Assembly (NCBI GenBank): GCA_014529385.2 | Contig: CM043965.1 | Location: forward strand, 13,970,412 to 14,034,411 | Length of the DNA stretch: 64,000 bases | Direction of reading: 5' to 3' | DNA from: Adiantum capillus-veneris | Taxonomy: Eukaryota > Streptophyta > Polypodiopsida > Polypodiales > Pteridaceae | Shown: in pieces, positions 55,552 to 64,000 of the stretch | Numbering within the stretch: position 1 is the stretch's first letter | Layout: the number at the start of each line of letters is the position of its first letter | Made by a program: the position numbers and the translations under genes | The notes under the pieces: model-generated | Seen by the model: the letters and a program-made list of their open reading frames with translations, nothing else | The model's database searches: none | Told to the model about the DNA's origin: nothing

Positions 55552-56440
55552 TGTTGGACGGATACACCACGACGGACGTCAACACAGCGAGAACTCGCCT
55601 AACATATAATGTCAGCTAAGGACGAAGCTTGACCCGCAGGCGCGTGGAAGCAATCATAAGGTGTCAACCTACACTCGATCGACTCCTAACTAATTCCTAC
55701 AGAGGTCTCTACCAATTGTCTAAGTCACAGCCTTCAAGAGTGCACAAGAGGGAACTTCCTACGACGCTTTCTAGAGTCGAACATCCATCAAACAATCTCG
55801 AAACACCATAGAACTTGAAGGAGACCCAACTAATACCCATAGGTCACTCTCCCTAAGGTCTATGAACCAAAATCACGACCCAGAACACTTGGTGCAGAAA
55901 CACGTAGGATGTCTGACCGAAATCTGCAGGTCTTCGTTTCCGAAATCTAAAGTGAAAAATCGGATAACATATGTCACCCAAACACCCGATGAAGCTCGTA
56001 GAAGGAGCTCGCAAAACCATATCGTACGCGCGCAATGTAGATATCGGCGCATAGCTCTTGTAAGGGGCAACACGCTGCACTCCTCCGCACTCGATTCTGA
56101 CCACCGGAGCACATGTAGCGTCAAGATGAAGCTCACACACTCTCTCTCGTACACAGTACGCCCACTCATAGACTTCAAAACTTGTTTTTAAAAATTACAG
56201 AGGGTCCTCTTCATTAAGGTCAAAAAGTGGTATATATACCTTACGATTTCTCAAACCCTAAAGTTCCAAAATCAACCATCTACTCAATCTAACTATCAAA
56301 ACTGGGATACAATCTGGAAACTTCTATAAGTCCCAATAATTACAAGGTGAAAAATGAGGTTTTCCTCAATGAATGAATAATTACAAAAAATAATAGTCCT
56401 CCGAGTAGTTACTGCCGTGGGGTGTGTCCAGCTTCTAACA
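55552..56440 (-). repeat. 3' LTR of element 2
   Basis: The 889 bp segment is bounded by TGTTGGACGG and GCTTCTAACA on the plus strand. Its left end matches the end of the element 1 LTR in inverted orientation (GCGAGAACTC, then AAGCTTGACCCGCAGGCGC). A TATATATA box is at 56231-56238. The second LTR is outside the window, so the boundary rests on homology, TG/CA ends and the adjacent polypurine tract. Confidence 0.85.
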
Positions 56441-56454
56441 CTCCCCCCCTCCTT
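56441..56454 (-). promoter_or_regulatory. 3' polypurine tract of element 2
   Basis: On the minus strand the bases read AAGGAGGGGGGGAG, with the same 12-base core as both tracts of element 1. Confidence 0.9.
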
Positions 56455-56491
56455 GCTCATGTTGTCCGCGACATGGCCTTGATCTGCTGCT

Positions 56492-58672
56492 TCATCTTAT
56501 CGTTTCTCGCATCTTTAGCAGTGATTCGTACCTGGCATGTAGGTTCAGCATTGTTGGGCCAAAGATGTCTATATTCACGGTGAAGCACCTTGTATAGAAT
56601 GCTTCTTCAAAAGCCTGGAGGTGATAGGATGGTAGAAACATGATTCTTTGATATAGCGCATGTATCACCTCTTTGGAAGGTTGACCTGACAGATCATAAG
56701 CACATCTGTATGTATCTTGGAAGAAGAATATGCTGTCGGTCACCTGGCCTGGCTTAAAGGTCTCGAACACTGCTAAGATGGTTCTACAGATTTTCCTCAT
56801 CATGATGCATGTAAGGTCAGGTGAGCCAGTGAACAACTTTATGGCGCCCGTTAGGGTTTTCACCATGTATTGGACACTTATTCTCTCACCTGCCTTCACG
56901 CCAGATAGCTTTGGGTAGTTCAACCAAGTGGGTTGGCTTCTTTGCAAAATTTCCTGTGCCTTCCACGTCCTAACCCTTGGTAGAGGACAGAAGCTGAGGT
57001 TGTCTTTGATATGTTTAGGTGCCTCTACCAAGTGTATTAGGTATTGTGGGTACTTTGTAAGCCAAGCCTTCCTCCACTTTGGCTGAAAATTTCCTGTGCC
57101 TTCCACGTCCTAAACCTTGGTAGAGGACAGAAGCTGAGGTTGTCTCTGATATGTTTAGGTGCCTCTACCAAGTGTATTAGGTATTGTGGGTACTTTGTAA
57201 GCCAATCCTTCCTCCACTTTGGCTGAGAATCCACAATAAGTTTAACTCCTTGTGGCTTTGAGGTGTCTGCATTGTAGAGAGGTACAACTGGCTCTTCTCT
57301 GATCCGCTTGTTTATTGTAGCTGCCTCATATTTTAGCAATGGATATGGGAGAGAGGGTTGAAGCCACTCGCACCTGAGATTGCTGGCGTCGATCTTCTGA
57401 ATGGTCATAGATTTGAAGACCCTCTGCTCCCACTCCAAGGCTTCCTTCGTGGTTTCTCTGAGTTCTTCCTCTATTGCCTTACGCAATTTCTCCTCCTCTT
57501 CTTGTGTGAGATCCTGTGGCTCTTGAGAGGATCCTGCTATGATTTCCTCTTGCATAGGTGTGTCCACAGGATCTACCACATTTTCGAGGTCGATGCTCTC
57601 ATTGGCGGCTGGCCCTGAGCTTTCTGCCGCTCCTCCTTGCTTGAGGAGTTGTTTGCTTTTCCACTTCAGCTTCTCCGCCCATATTCACGAGGAGGTCATT
57701 AAGTTCAGCGTTTACTCTTTCCGCCTCCTCGAGCTTTATCTTTATGCTTTCCACTTCTTCTTGTAGGGCTTTTTGCCCTCCTCCATTCTTGTTTGCATTA
57801 CTATAGAACCTTCAACCATCATCAATCTCTTCTTTTTATCGAGAGTCAGCTCCTTCTGAAGTTTCTGCATTTGCTCTTCATATAGTTTACTCTCGGAAAT
57901 GATTTGAGTCGAGCTCGTAGCTCTGACTCTAGCAGGTGATGCTCGCAGCCTCTGGATGGTTTGATCATTGACTTTTAGTTGGTCCTTGATCAAGGACTTC
58001 ATCCAGGCTTGCTTCTTGTTCTATCTCTGCTCTCTCCTTGGCATTCCTCATAGCCTCTACTTCTTTCGTTTCTTCTGCCAGCTGTAGCGTCAGATTATCT
58101 CGTTCTTTTTCGGCATCTTGCAATGACTTGCTGAGCTGCTGACACTCTTCTTCAGCCTCTTGTATTCTTTTTGTTGCTTCCTCATTTGCGTCTTCCATTG
58201 CTTGGCAGTTTTGCAGAGCCCTTCCCAAGCTGGCCTGCAGGTCATCTTCTCTCTTCTTTTGCCTTTGGCTTTATGCCTGTAGAGAATCTACTTCCTTTTT
58301 GATATATTCTTCAGTGGTTTTGAGAGTTGTCAGTTCTTTCTCTGAAGCCATGGATTGTGCCCTCAATCCGGCTAGCTTTGTCATCACCACGTCCCAGTCA
58401 TTGGAGGGCGGGTGCAGGTCTACCGTGTCGGTAGCAATTTCTTTTAGCTCAACTAGCCTGATGCCGTGCATCTGTTCTTTAGGCTTTGTCCTCGCCAAGT
58501 CGAATGCGACTGTGGCGGCTTCTTCCTTCGTATAGCCTGCAGCTAGCAGGTCCAAAAATGCATAATAGGCCTCATCTAATCCTTTTTGCTGAGATTCAGG
58601 CTTGGCCTCTTCTTTTGGCTCAGGTTCCTGCCTTTGCTCTTGCTCCTCTGCTTGCCTTTCTTCTTGTTTGTC
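56492..58672 (-). pseudogene. ORF4 of element 2, broken
   Basis: Homologous to ORF4 of element 1. The N-terminal part shows LLAAGYTKEEAATVAFDLAR, then coiled-coil segments (58228-57965, 58002-57742). The C-terminal domain (57579-56492) has WLQPSLPYPLLKYEA, IVDSQPKWRKDWLTKYP, MVKTLTGAIKLFTGS and LYQRIMFLPSYHLQAFEEAF. A 140 bp tandem duplication at 56946-57225 shifts the frame, and further frame changes occur in the coiled coil near 58260, 57980 and 57660. The original start is unclear; the frame is joined to the end of ORF3 in a different phase. Confidence 0.85.
56946..57225 (-). repeat. Tandem duplication inside ORF4, 2 x 140 bp
   Basis: 56946-57085 and 57086-57225 are nearly identical. The unit length is not a multiple of three, so it inactivates the frame. 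The few differences show it arose after the element inserted or shortly before. Confidence 0.93.
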
Positions 58673-58673
58673 C

Positions 58674-60041
58674 TCAACCCTCCTTGTCTTCCTGTGGAGG
58701 GCTGCTAGGAGGTGGTGAGGGCGGTGGGCTGGGTTTAGGACTGGCTGGTAAAGTTGCAGGTTTTCCCTTTAAGTCCCTGTCTGCTTTTGTTTTTCTTTCT
58801 CTTTCTTGGCTTTCTTGTTCATCTAGCAGTTTCTGCCTTATCTGCTCTACTTCCTCCTTTGTGAAAGGGACATGGGGGATGTTTTCTGCTGCAGCATCAA
58901 GAATCTCGAAATTTTTGATATAATCTTCAAAGCGGTCCCTGTGCACTCTTCTGGATGATCCAGACATAGACTCGAGAGATGGCTTCCAGAGTTCGTTTAA
59001 ATCACCCTTGAGGGCTCTCTCTGCTCGGAAACTCTCCATCAGCCTCTCTAGTCTAGCCGTTTTTTGTGACCTTGTCTTTTTGGCCGGCACTTTAGCAAAC
59101 TCTTTCTTTCCTTTCTTCTGCTCGGGTTGCTCCTCTTCAACTGGCTCTAGCCGTCTTTTCAACCTCGTAGCCACCCTCGGTGCCCTTTGAGGCTCATCTT
59201 CCTTATCTTCTTTTACTCTCAGCCAATCATTCTGAGATGGGGGGTTAGGCCACCTTCCTTTAGCGTGTAGTGCCCCATATACCACCTTGGTGATCAGTTC
59301 TCCTGGCACTATGTAGGTTGACTTTTTGTTGCCCATCTTTACTAAGCTGTCATGTATGTATGCCGCATAGTTGATTATCTTTGGGGTGTCTTTTGTCATT
59401 GCCCAAGTAAAAGTTGTGGCAATTGCACCTGGTGGCATCCTGTACTTCTGTGGACTCTTCGTGCATATGTGGAAGTACTGGTTGTATAACTGGCTCATGA
59501 TTGCCACCTTTGGGTTGGCAATGTCTTCAAAGGTGTAATTTGCCTTTTTCTCTTTGTACACCTTGACTTCATCCCTTCTTTTTGTTACGCTATCTCCCTC
59601 GTTGGAGAGGTCTAGTGCATGGGCTACAACCCGCTCAGTGATTATTATCTCTGTATTTGGTCTGCCTTGTAAATATGTTACCTTGGCTACTCCATCCTCT
59701 TTGATGCTTGTTACAAACTCCCAGACTCTTTTGATGTCCACTCCTGCCGGTATTGCTTCGAAGTAGTTGTGGAGATCAATTTTCTCCAAGTAGCCGGCCC
59801 TCTTGCTTCGTACAAACTTGTTGAGTTCTCTCGACAGCATTGGTAGCTCTATGACATTGCCTTCATTGTCTTTGAACACTCCCTGGTAGATCTTTAGGTC
59901 ATTCGACTCTAACAGATCCTCTTGTATCCAGGTGCTGGTGGGCTTTAGTGTTCCTTCTGGAATGACAAAGGGTTCCACTTCTTCCAAATAATCGTTGATG
60001 GTTATTCTTTTCCTCTTTGCCGGTGACTTCGAGGCCGCCAT
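58674..60041 (-). CDS. ORF3 of element 2
   Basis: An intact 455-residue frame starts MAASKSPAKRKRITINDYLE. It aligns with ORF3 of element 1 over its length: LKIYQGVFKDNEGNVIELPM, PAGVDIKRVWEFVTSIKEDG, SQLYNQYFHICTKSPQKYRM, PGAIATTFTWAM, PPSQNDWLRV, KKTRSQKTARLERLMESFRA. It ends in a Pro/Ser-rich tail absent from element 1. An open frame retained in an otherwise decayed element argues that ORF3 has been functional. Role unknown. Confidence 0.85.
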   Translation of the reverse strand: MAASKSPAKRKRITINDYLEEVEPFVIPEGTLKPTSTWIQEDLLESNDLKIYQGVFKDNEGNVIELPMLSRELNKFVRSKRAGYLEKIDLHNYFEAIPAGVDIKRVWEFVTSIKEDGVAKVTYLQGRPNTEIIITERVVAHALDLSNEGDSVTKRRDEVKVYKEKKANYTFEDIANPKVAIMSQLYNQYFHICTKSPQKYRMPPGAIATTFTWAMTKDTPKIINYAAYIHDSLVKMGNKKSTYIVPGELITKVVYGALHAKGRWPNPPSQNDWLRVKEDKEDEPQRAPRVATRLKRRLEPVEEEQPEQKKGKKEFAKVPAKKTRSQKTARLERLMESFRAERALKGDLNELWKPSLESMSGSSRRVHRDRFEDYIKNFEILDAAAENIPHVPFTKEEVEQIRQKLLDEQESQERERKTKADRDLKGKPATLPASPKPSPPPSPPPSSPPQEDKEG

Positions 60042-62647
60042 AGATCCCGTTGCACTCAGTAGTCCGAAGTTAGCGTTTTTTCCATATTAGCTGCGAAACT
60101 GAGTTTTACTTATCCAAATAACTTGAAAATTGAAAATAAAGATTGGCCAAAAATTTCCATCTAGACATCCTATGCGTAGGATGTCTTTTTCATCAGAATT
60201 GGTTCATACTTGATATGCAGGTAGTGTAAGGCTCATGGAACATGGCTATATGCTTGGATTTGAATTTGGATATCAAAAAATGAATTTTTGGGTTGATTCA
60301 GGCTTTAGGTCACAATTTGGGTAGAATGTCCATCATAGGTAGCAATTGATGTCCAAATGGGTTAAAAATTGGTATATGGGCTTATTGCACCATGGTATTG
60401 GCCCCCATGATGTCATTCTTTGCACAGAAGGCTAAATTTATGATGGAGACATCCTACGCGTAGGATGTCTTTTTCATCAAAATGACATGAAACTTGTTGT
60501 GTGGGTTGTCCTTGGCCTATGGAACATGGCCATGTTCTTGGATTTGAATTTAGACAGGATTTGATGCTTGTAAGGCTCTGTGAGGTGTTTTTGGGCTCAA
60601 AAAGTGTATCCTGAGGGTGTTGGGGGTCAAAAGTGATTAGAATGGCTTCAAACTTGATATATGGGCTCCTGATGATGAGGTGATTTGATTTGGAATGATA
60701 AAACATCCATTGCATGTCAAAAAGGTCAATTAGACATCCTACGCGTAGGATGTCTATTTCATCATTTTTTCTACCTGACCACACAGATTGTTTGCTGATG
60801 TGTTGGTGAATGTGTTGTGCAAGTTTCATGGGATTTGGACAGGATTTGGTTGGTCTTTGGCCCATTATTGCCTCTATACCGTAACTTTGCGTTTTTCCAT
60901 GCATATGAGGTCAAACTTGGTTCAATTGTGATGAAACTTGGTGTATGGCTTGTATATGTCATTCAAAACATGTGCATGATAAAAAAATGTTGGAGTTTGT
61001 GCCAAAAAGTGCCCCTGAGACATCCTACGCGTAGGATGTCTCTTGGTGATTTTTTCAGTGCTGGTGCTCCCAGTGCTTGCCCTTTGCCCCCCTAAGTCCC
61101 TTTTAAGCCTAATTTCAACAAAAAAGTCAAATGAATAGAGTACAACTCCCTGTGTGGACTTCAGAGCCTCCGAGCCGTTTTCTAACTTTTGGCGTGCTAT
61201 TTGGCGATGAAATTTCTTGATGTTGGTCTCCATAGCTTCCCGATCCCTTGAGGATCCTTGCCGTATGGTTTTTGTCGACTTTGGCTTCACCGGAGCTCCA
61301 TTTGGCAATTTGTCGCTCTAGAAGCACCCGTGGTTGCGTTTACATACCTTTGATGATTTGTGGTGGTCTACCACCATAGGACTTGGTTGTTGATGGTCTA
61401 GGAAAGCCGCTCGTGAAGTTTGGTGGCAAACGGACTTGCGGTTTGGCCATAAGTACAATTTGACGCTTTGTGTGTCTGATGCCGTTTCTAAAGTTTAGTG
61501 CCGCTTCGGGTCACTTTTTGGTAATGCGGGTCATATAGACTCGTCGAGCATGTCGAGATGCTCCTACCCATGAATTTTGGTAGCATTTGGTCGCCGTTTT
61601 GCCGATTTCCCATTTGGTGGCCTCTTGCGGGTTTCTGGGAATTAGGGTTTTTCTCGATGGTTTCCTACTGCCTTTGGCTATCCAGGACTGGTCTCCTAGA
61701 CTAGGGTAAGCTGACGATGAAGTCTTGTTGCTTTCGGGTTAGCCGTTAGGCCGCCGTCTCTACTTGTAGGTCTCTACCGCCCGCTTTGTGTGTGACCCCT
61801 ACGCTAGTTTTCGCGACATAATGACAAACATGCGCGAAAAGCTCAAGGTGGTGAGCCTACCTCTCATGTCTGGAGCTCGTCGGGTAGTCGTGCGCATCGT
61901 AGAAGCTACTGGAAGGTCGATCCGCTCTAGGTGGCAGAAGCTCTCTTCACAAAGTCAATAGTGAGAATGAGCTAAAAATGGGGTGAAAATTTCTTATAAT
62001 GGAGGTCCCCGAACCACTTTTCATGAAATTTGACATGTGCTCTTATCTTTTTGGGAGATATGGTTTAGGCTCAAAAATTTCTTGATTTGGACTCCATTTG
62101 CTCTGTTTACCAGAAATTTGGCATTTCGGTCAAAACCTGGCCAAAACACGCTTTCCGCTCCAGTCTCATAATTGCACCTCCATTGTACCATAGGTTGTCC
62201 TATAGTCACTGGTCATCCCCATATTTTTTTTTTCATTACGACTGTTTTTCACCTGCTTTTTGTATTTTTGAAGTTTTTCTGCCGAAAATTAGCAAAATTA
62301 AAAGGATAATAGCAAATCAAAGCCAGAAAATCCCCAAAAATCATAATAAATCACAAACATCACCGCAACACATTATATACACTCACATGCAATTTTTATG
62401 GCCGGATTTCTTTGTTTTACCAATTTTTTGCCTGAAAAATGGCTATTTCTACTTATATACACACACCTAGGGGCTTGATTTGGCGTTTGGCCCCATATAC
62501 CTGTAGCTTCATGCTGTATAAGGGCATATGTACTTCGGTTACTCTAGAAAATTTCGCGATCAAACAACAACCCTTAAAATAGTAAAAAATCATGCCCTTT
62601 TTTGTTGTTTATGTTATTGGTTCCGCATTTTCGAGTGCCTCTAAAAT
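60042..62647 (-). other. Spacer between pol and ORF3 in element 2
   Basis: Four palindromes lie next to ORF3, then the conserved block at about 61610-62040, then AT-rich sequence up to the internal polypurine tract. No credible ORF; short frames are not shared with element 1. Confidence 0.65.
60173..61041 (-). repeat. Four palindromes upstream of ORF3 in element 2
   Basis: Copies are at 60173-60196, 60447-60470, 60732-60755 and 61018-61041, spaced 274, 285 and 286 bp. The core is ACATCCTACGCGTAGGATGT; the first copy has TATGCGTA at the centre. Compared with element 1 the symmetric positions CAT/ATG have become CCT/AGG on both arms. Confidence 0.9.
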
Positions 62648-62664
62648 GCCTCCCCCCCATCCTA
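62648..62664 (-). promoter_or_regulatory. Internal polypurine tract of element 2
   Basis: The minus strand reads GGATGGGGGGGAGGC preceded by CTA, matching CTAGGAGGGGGGGAGG of element 1 except for one extra T. It lies after the end of pol as in element 1. Confidence 0.7.
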
Positions 62665-62896
62665 GCCAGAGTCCTCCCGGACGACAAGGTTTCGCCTCGG
62701 AGTATGTGCCGTGCATAGGTTGAAAAAGTTGTGCTAATGCCTGGCCGATTAATGTGGCCCTACTTTATGCATACTCTGTCAATGCATGGAAAAATTAATG
62801 CTGTGCAAGAGAAGGGAATAAGCAAGTTGCTTATTGGCATTCGCCGTCGAGGTTTCCTGCTTTCTTTGCAAGTAACAACTGTAACTCTACTGCTCT

Positions 62897-63520
62897 CTAT
62901 TTAATTGTCTTTTTTGCAAACGGGAGTTGCTTTGCCGAAACTGATGATAGAGTCGTAGCTATTTCTAAGGATAGAATGGGCTGGGATGTAATGGCTATGG
63001 GCCGTATGGCCTTGGCTTTCCATTGGTATTTTGTTGCTACCGATTTTTGTAGATAGTTTGGCACTTTCTTGTTTGCCACTGGTTTGTCTTTCATTGGCAT
63101 CCTCATATGTCAGTTTTCCTTTTTGAAATACAGCTGTCTGCTTTTCGTTGTTGCTTGTATTGAAGGGAGTTCCTTTTGCATTTGCTTTGGTATCCAAATG
63201 TGAGTGGCATTTGGGTTATGGCTAAGCATTTTCTTTGGGATCCATATCTGTTTTATTCCCTTGGTTTGTGGTTGAACCATCTGCTTTGTTGGAATTTTGT
63301 TGTTGCATTGTTCTCTGTCTGCCATGGCATTTCTATCCTTCCGCATCCATACTTGTTTTCCTTGTGTTGGTAACCTAGATCTTTGCATTGCGTCCGGTGA
63401 CTTCATATGTCTGCAATTAGCATGGTTGGCTTTTACCTGATTGGTGGTTTTGGGTATCATGTTGTTCTTGAATGGCATTTGTGCTTTTGGCTTTGTTTCC
63501 AGTGATTGCATGGCTTGCAG
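62897..63520 (-). pseudogene. pol: Trp-rich basic tail of pol, element 2
   Basis: In frame with the retropepsin segment after a TAA at 63521-63523. It contains KQVWMRKD, KQIWIPKK and THIWIPKQ, then KELPSIQATTKSR, matching the tail of element 1 (KQELPSVQFTETPR). A frame change near 63110 precedes the terminal ~70 residues. Confidence 0.75.
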
Positions 63521-64000
63521 TTAATCATGCTTGTATTGCTGAGCAAAAGCTATCACCTGTTGTTTATGTGCATGTTGAATTTTTACCGCCTTTGCTTTCC
63601 AATCTATCTGCACATTGTATGCTTTTTGCCAAGGTTGCCCCAATATCATTGGGTGTTGGGTGCTTTCATCTGTCACCACATAGAATTTGTGTGGGTAAAT
63701 AGATTGATGTATCTGTACATGCAATATAGTCCATCCCAATGTTTTCAGCGGGTGTGATGTGCTACTTTCCAGCACTTGAGGAGTAGTTTGAAGTTGACCT
63801 GTGACTTTGAGCTGTTGGTATAATCTGTTAGAGATCAAATTTGCTTGAGCACTCGAATCAAGCAATGCTATTGATTCAACTTGATTGTTTCCCGCTTTGA
63901 CCGCAATAATTGGCTCCACTGTTTTCTCCTCCAACTTCGTCAGTCGAATGGCATTGATTCGCAATGGTGTTCCACTTTGTTGTTGTTGTCGCAGAAGCCA
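63521..64000 (-). pseudogene. pol: Second retropepsin-like domain of element 2, partial pol
   Basis: The frame is open to the window edge and begins in the linker after integrase (LLRQQQQSGTPLRINAIRL). The domain has IALLDSSAQANLIS where element 1 has LLDSGAQTNLLS, and MILGQPWQKAYNVQIDWKAK where element 1 has LLLGQPWQKQYNAMIDWSSK. The active-site glycine is therefore serine in this copy, which may impair catalysis. Integrase and RT would lie beyond the window. Confidence 0.82.

Larger units (their letters stand above)
55552..64000 (-). mobile_element. Element 2: divergent relative of element 1, partial
   Basis: On the minus strand the window holds, from the right edge, the end of pol (second retropepsin and Trp-rich tail), internal polypurine tract, spacer with palindromes, ORF3, ORF4, 3' polypurine tract and 3' LTR. 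The 5' half lies beyond the window. It is colinear with 38.8-47.06 kb of element 1 but clearly diverged at protein and DNA level, and it is more decayed. Confidence 0.93.

Overview
The window looks like repeat-dense nuclear DNA of a land plant with a large genome. The evidence is a Ty1/copia primer-binding site matching initiator tRNA-Met, a giant Ty3/gypsy element primed by tRNA-Asp, long (GA)n, (CA)n and (TA)n tracts, and GT-AG introns in a decayed gene. I cannot name the species. Several decayed coding segments belong to families I do not recognise, which would fit a non-seed plant or gymnosperm, but that is inference. No intact host gene, rRNA, tRNA or CRISPR array was found.

Layout. 1-6.6 kb: a short ORF with a histone-H3-like N-terminus (minus strand), then an array of ~72 bp imperfect palindromes split by a decayed Ty1/copia element (588-5703, minus). 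6.6-12.6 kb: mostly non-coding, with two small tandem duplications and a fossil Ty3/gypsy integrase (8.9-9.8 kb). 12.6-18.7 kb: a ~2 kb direct repeat flanking ~2.2 kb with a gag remnant, probably a non-autonomous LTR element (minus). 19.6-22.6 kb: a ~780 bp duplication and microsatellites. 22.9-27.5 kb: a decayed multi-exon gene on the minus strand, unrecognised. 27.5-27.9 kb: a 44-G homopolymer, a CACGTGG-rich block and (GA)n.

27,871-47,064 is a 19.2 kb Ty3/gypsy element (element 1). It has 935 bp LTRs with 13 differences by eye, gag, protease, RT, RNase H, integrase, a second retropepsin domain, an internal polypurine tract, a 2.8 kb leader-like spacer, two extra ORFs (ORF3 and coiled-coil ORF4), a 3' polypurine tract and the LTR. 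55,552-64,000 (minus, cut by the window edge) is a divergent relative (element 2) with the same second protease, internal polypurine tract, spacer, ORF3 and ORF4. Comparing the two is the most informative thing here. A palindrome core, ACATCATACGCGTATGATGT in element 1, recurs at ~284 bp intervals upstream of both gag and ORF3. In element 2 it is ACATCCTACGCGTAGGATGT, changed on both arms so that symmetry is kept.

Between the two giant elements lie a decayed reverse transcriptase of probable Penelope-like type (48.0-49.5 kb, minus), further minus-strand coding remnants, and a plus-strand decayed transposase-like gene (51.2-54.1 kb). The first exon of that gene is duplicated around a microsatellite cluster.

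How the parts work together (inference): Gag, Pro and Pol form the usual retrotransposon polyprotein. ORF3 and ORF4 appear to be a second expression unit behind its own palindrome-bearing leader, and a second polypurine tract marks the boundary between the units. Element 1 is not intact: it has in-frame stops, an RT frameshift and a substituted RT catalytic residue.
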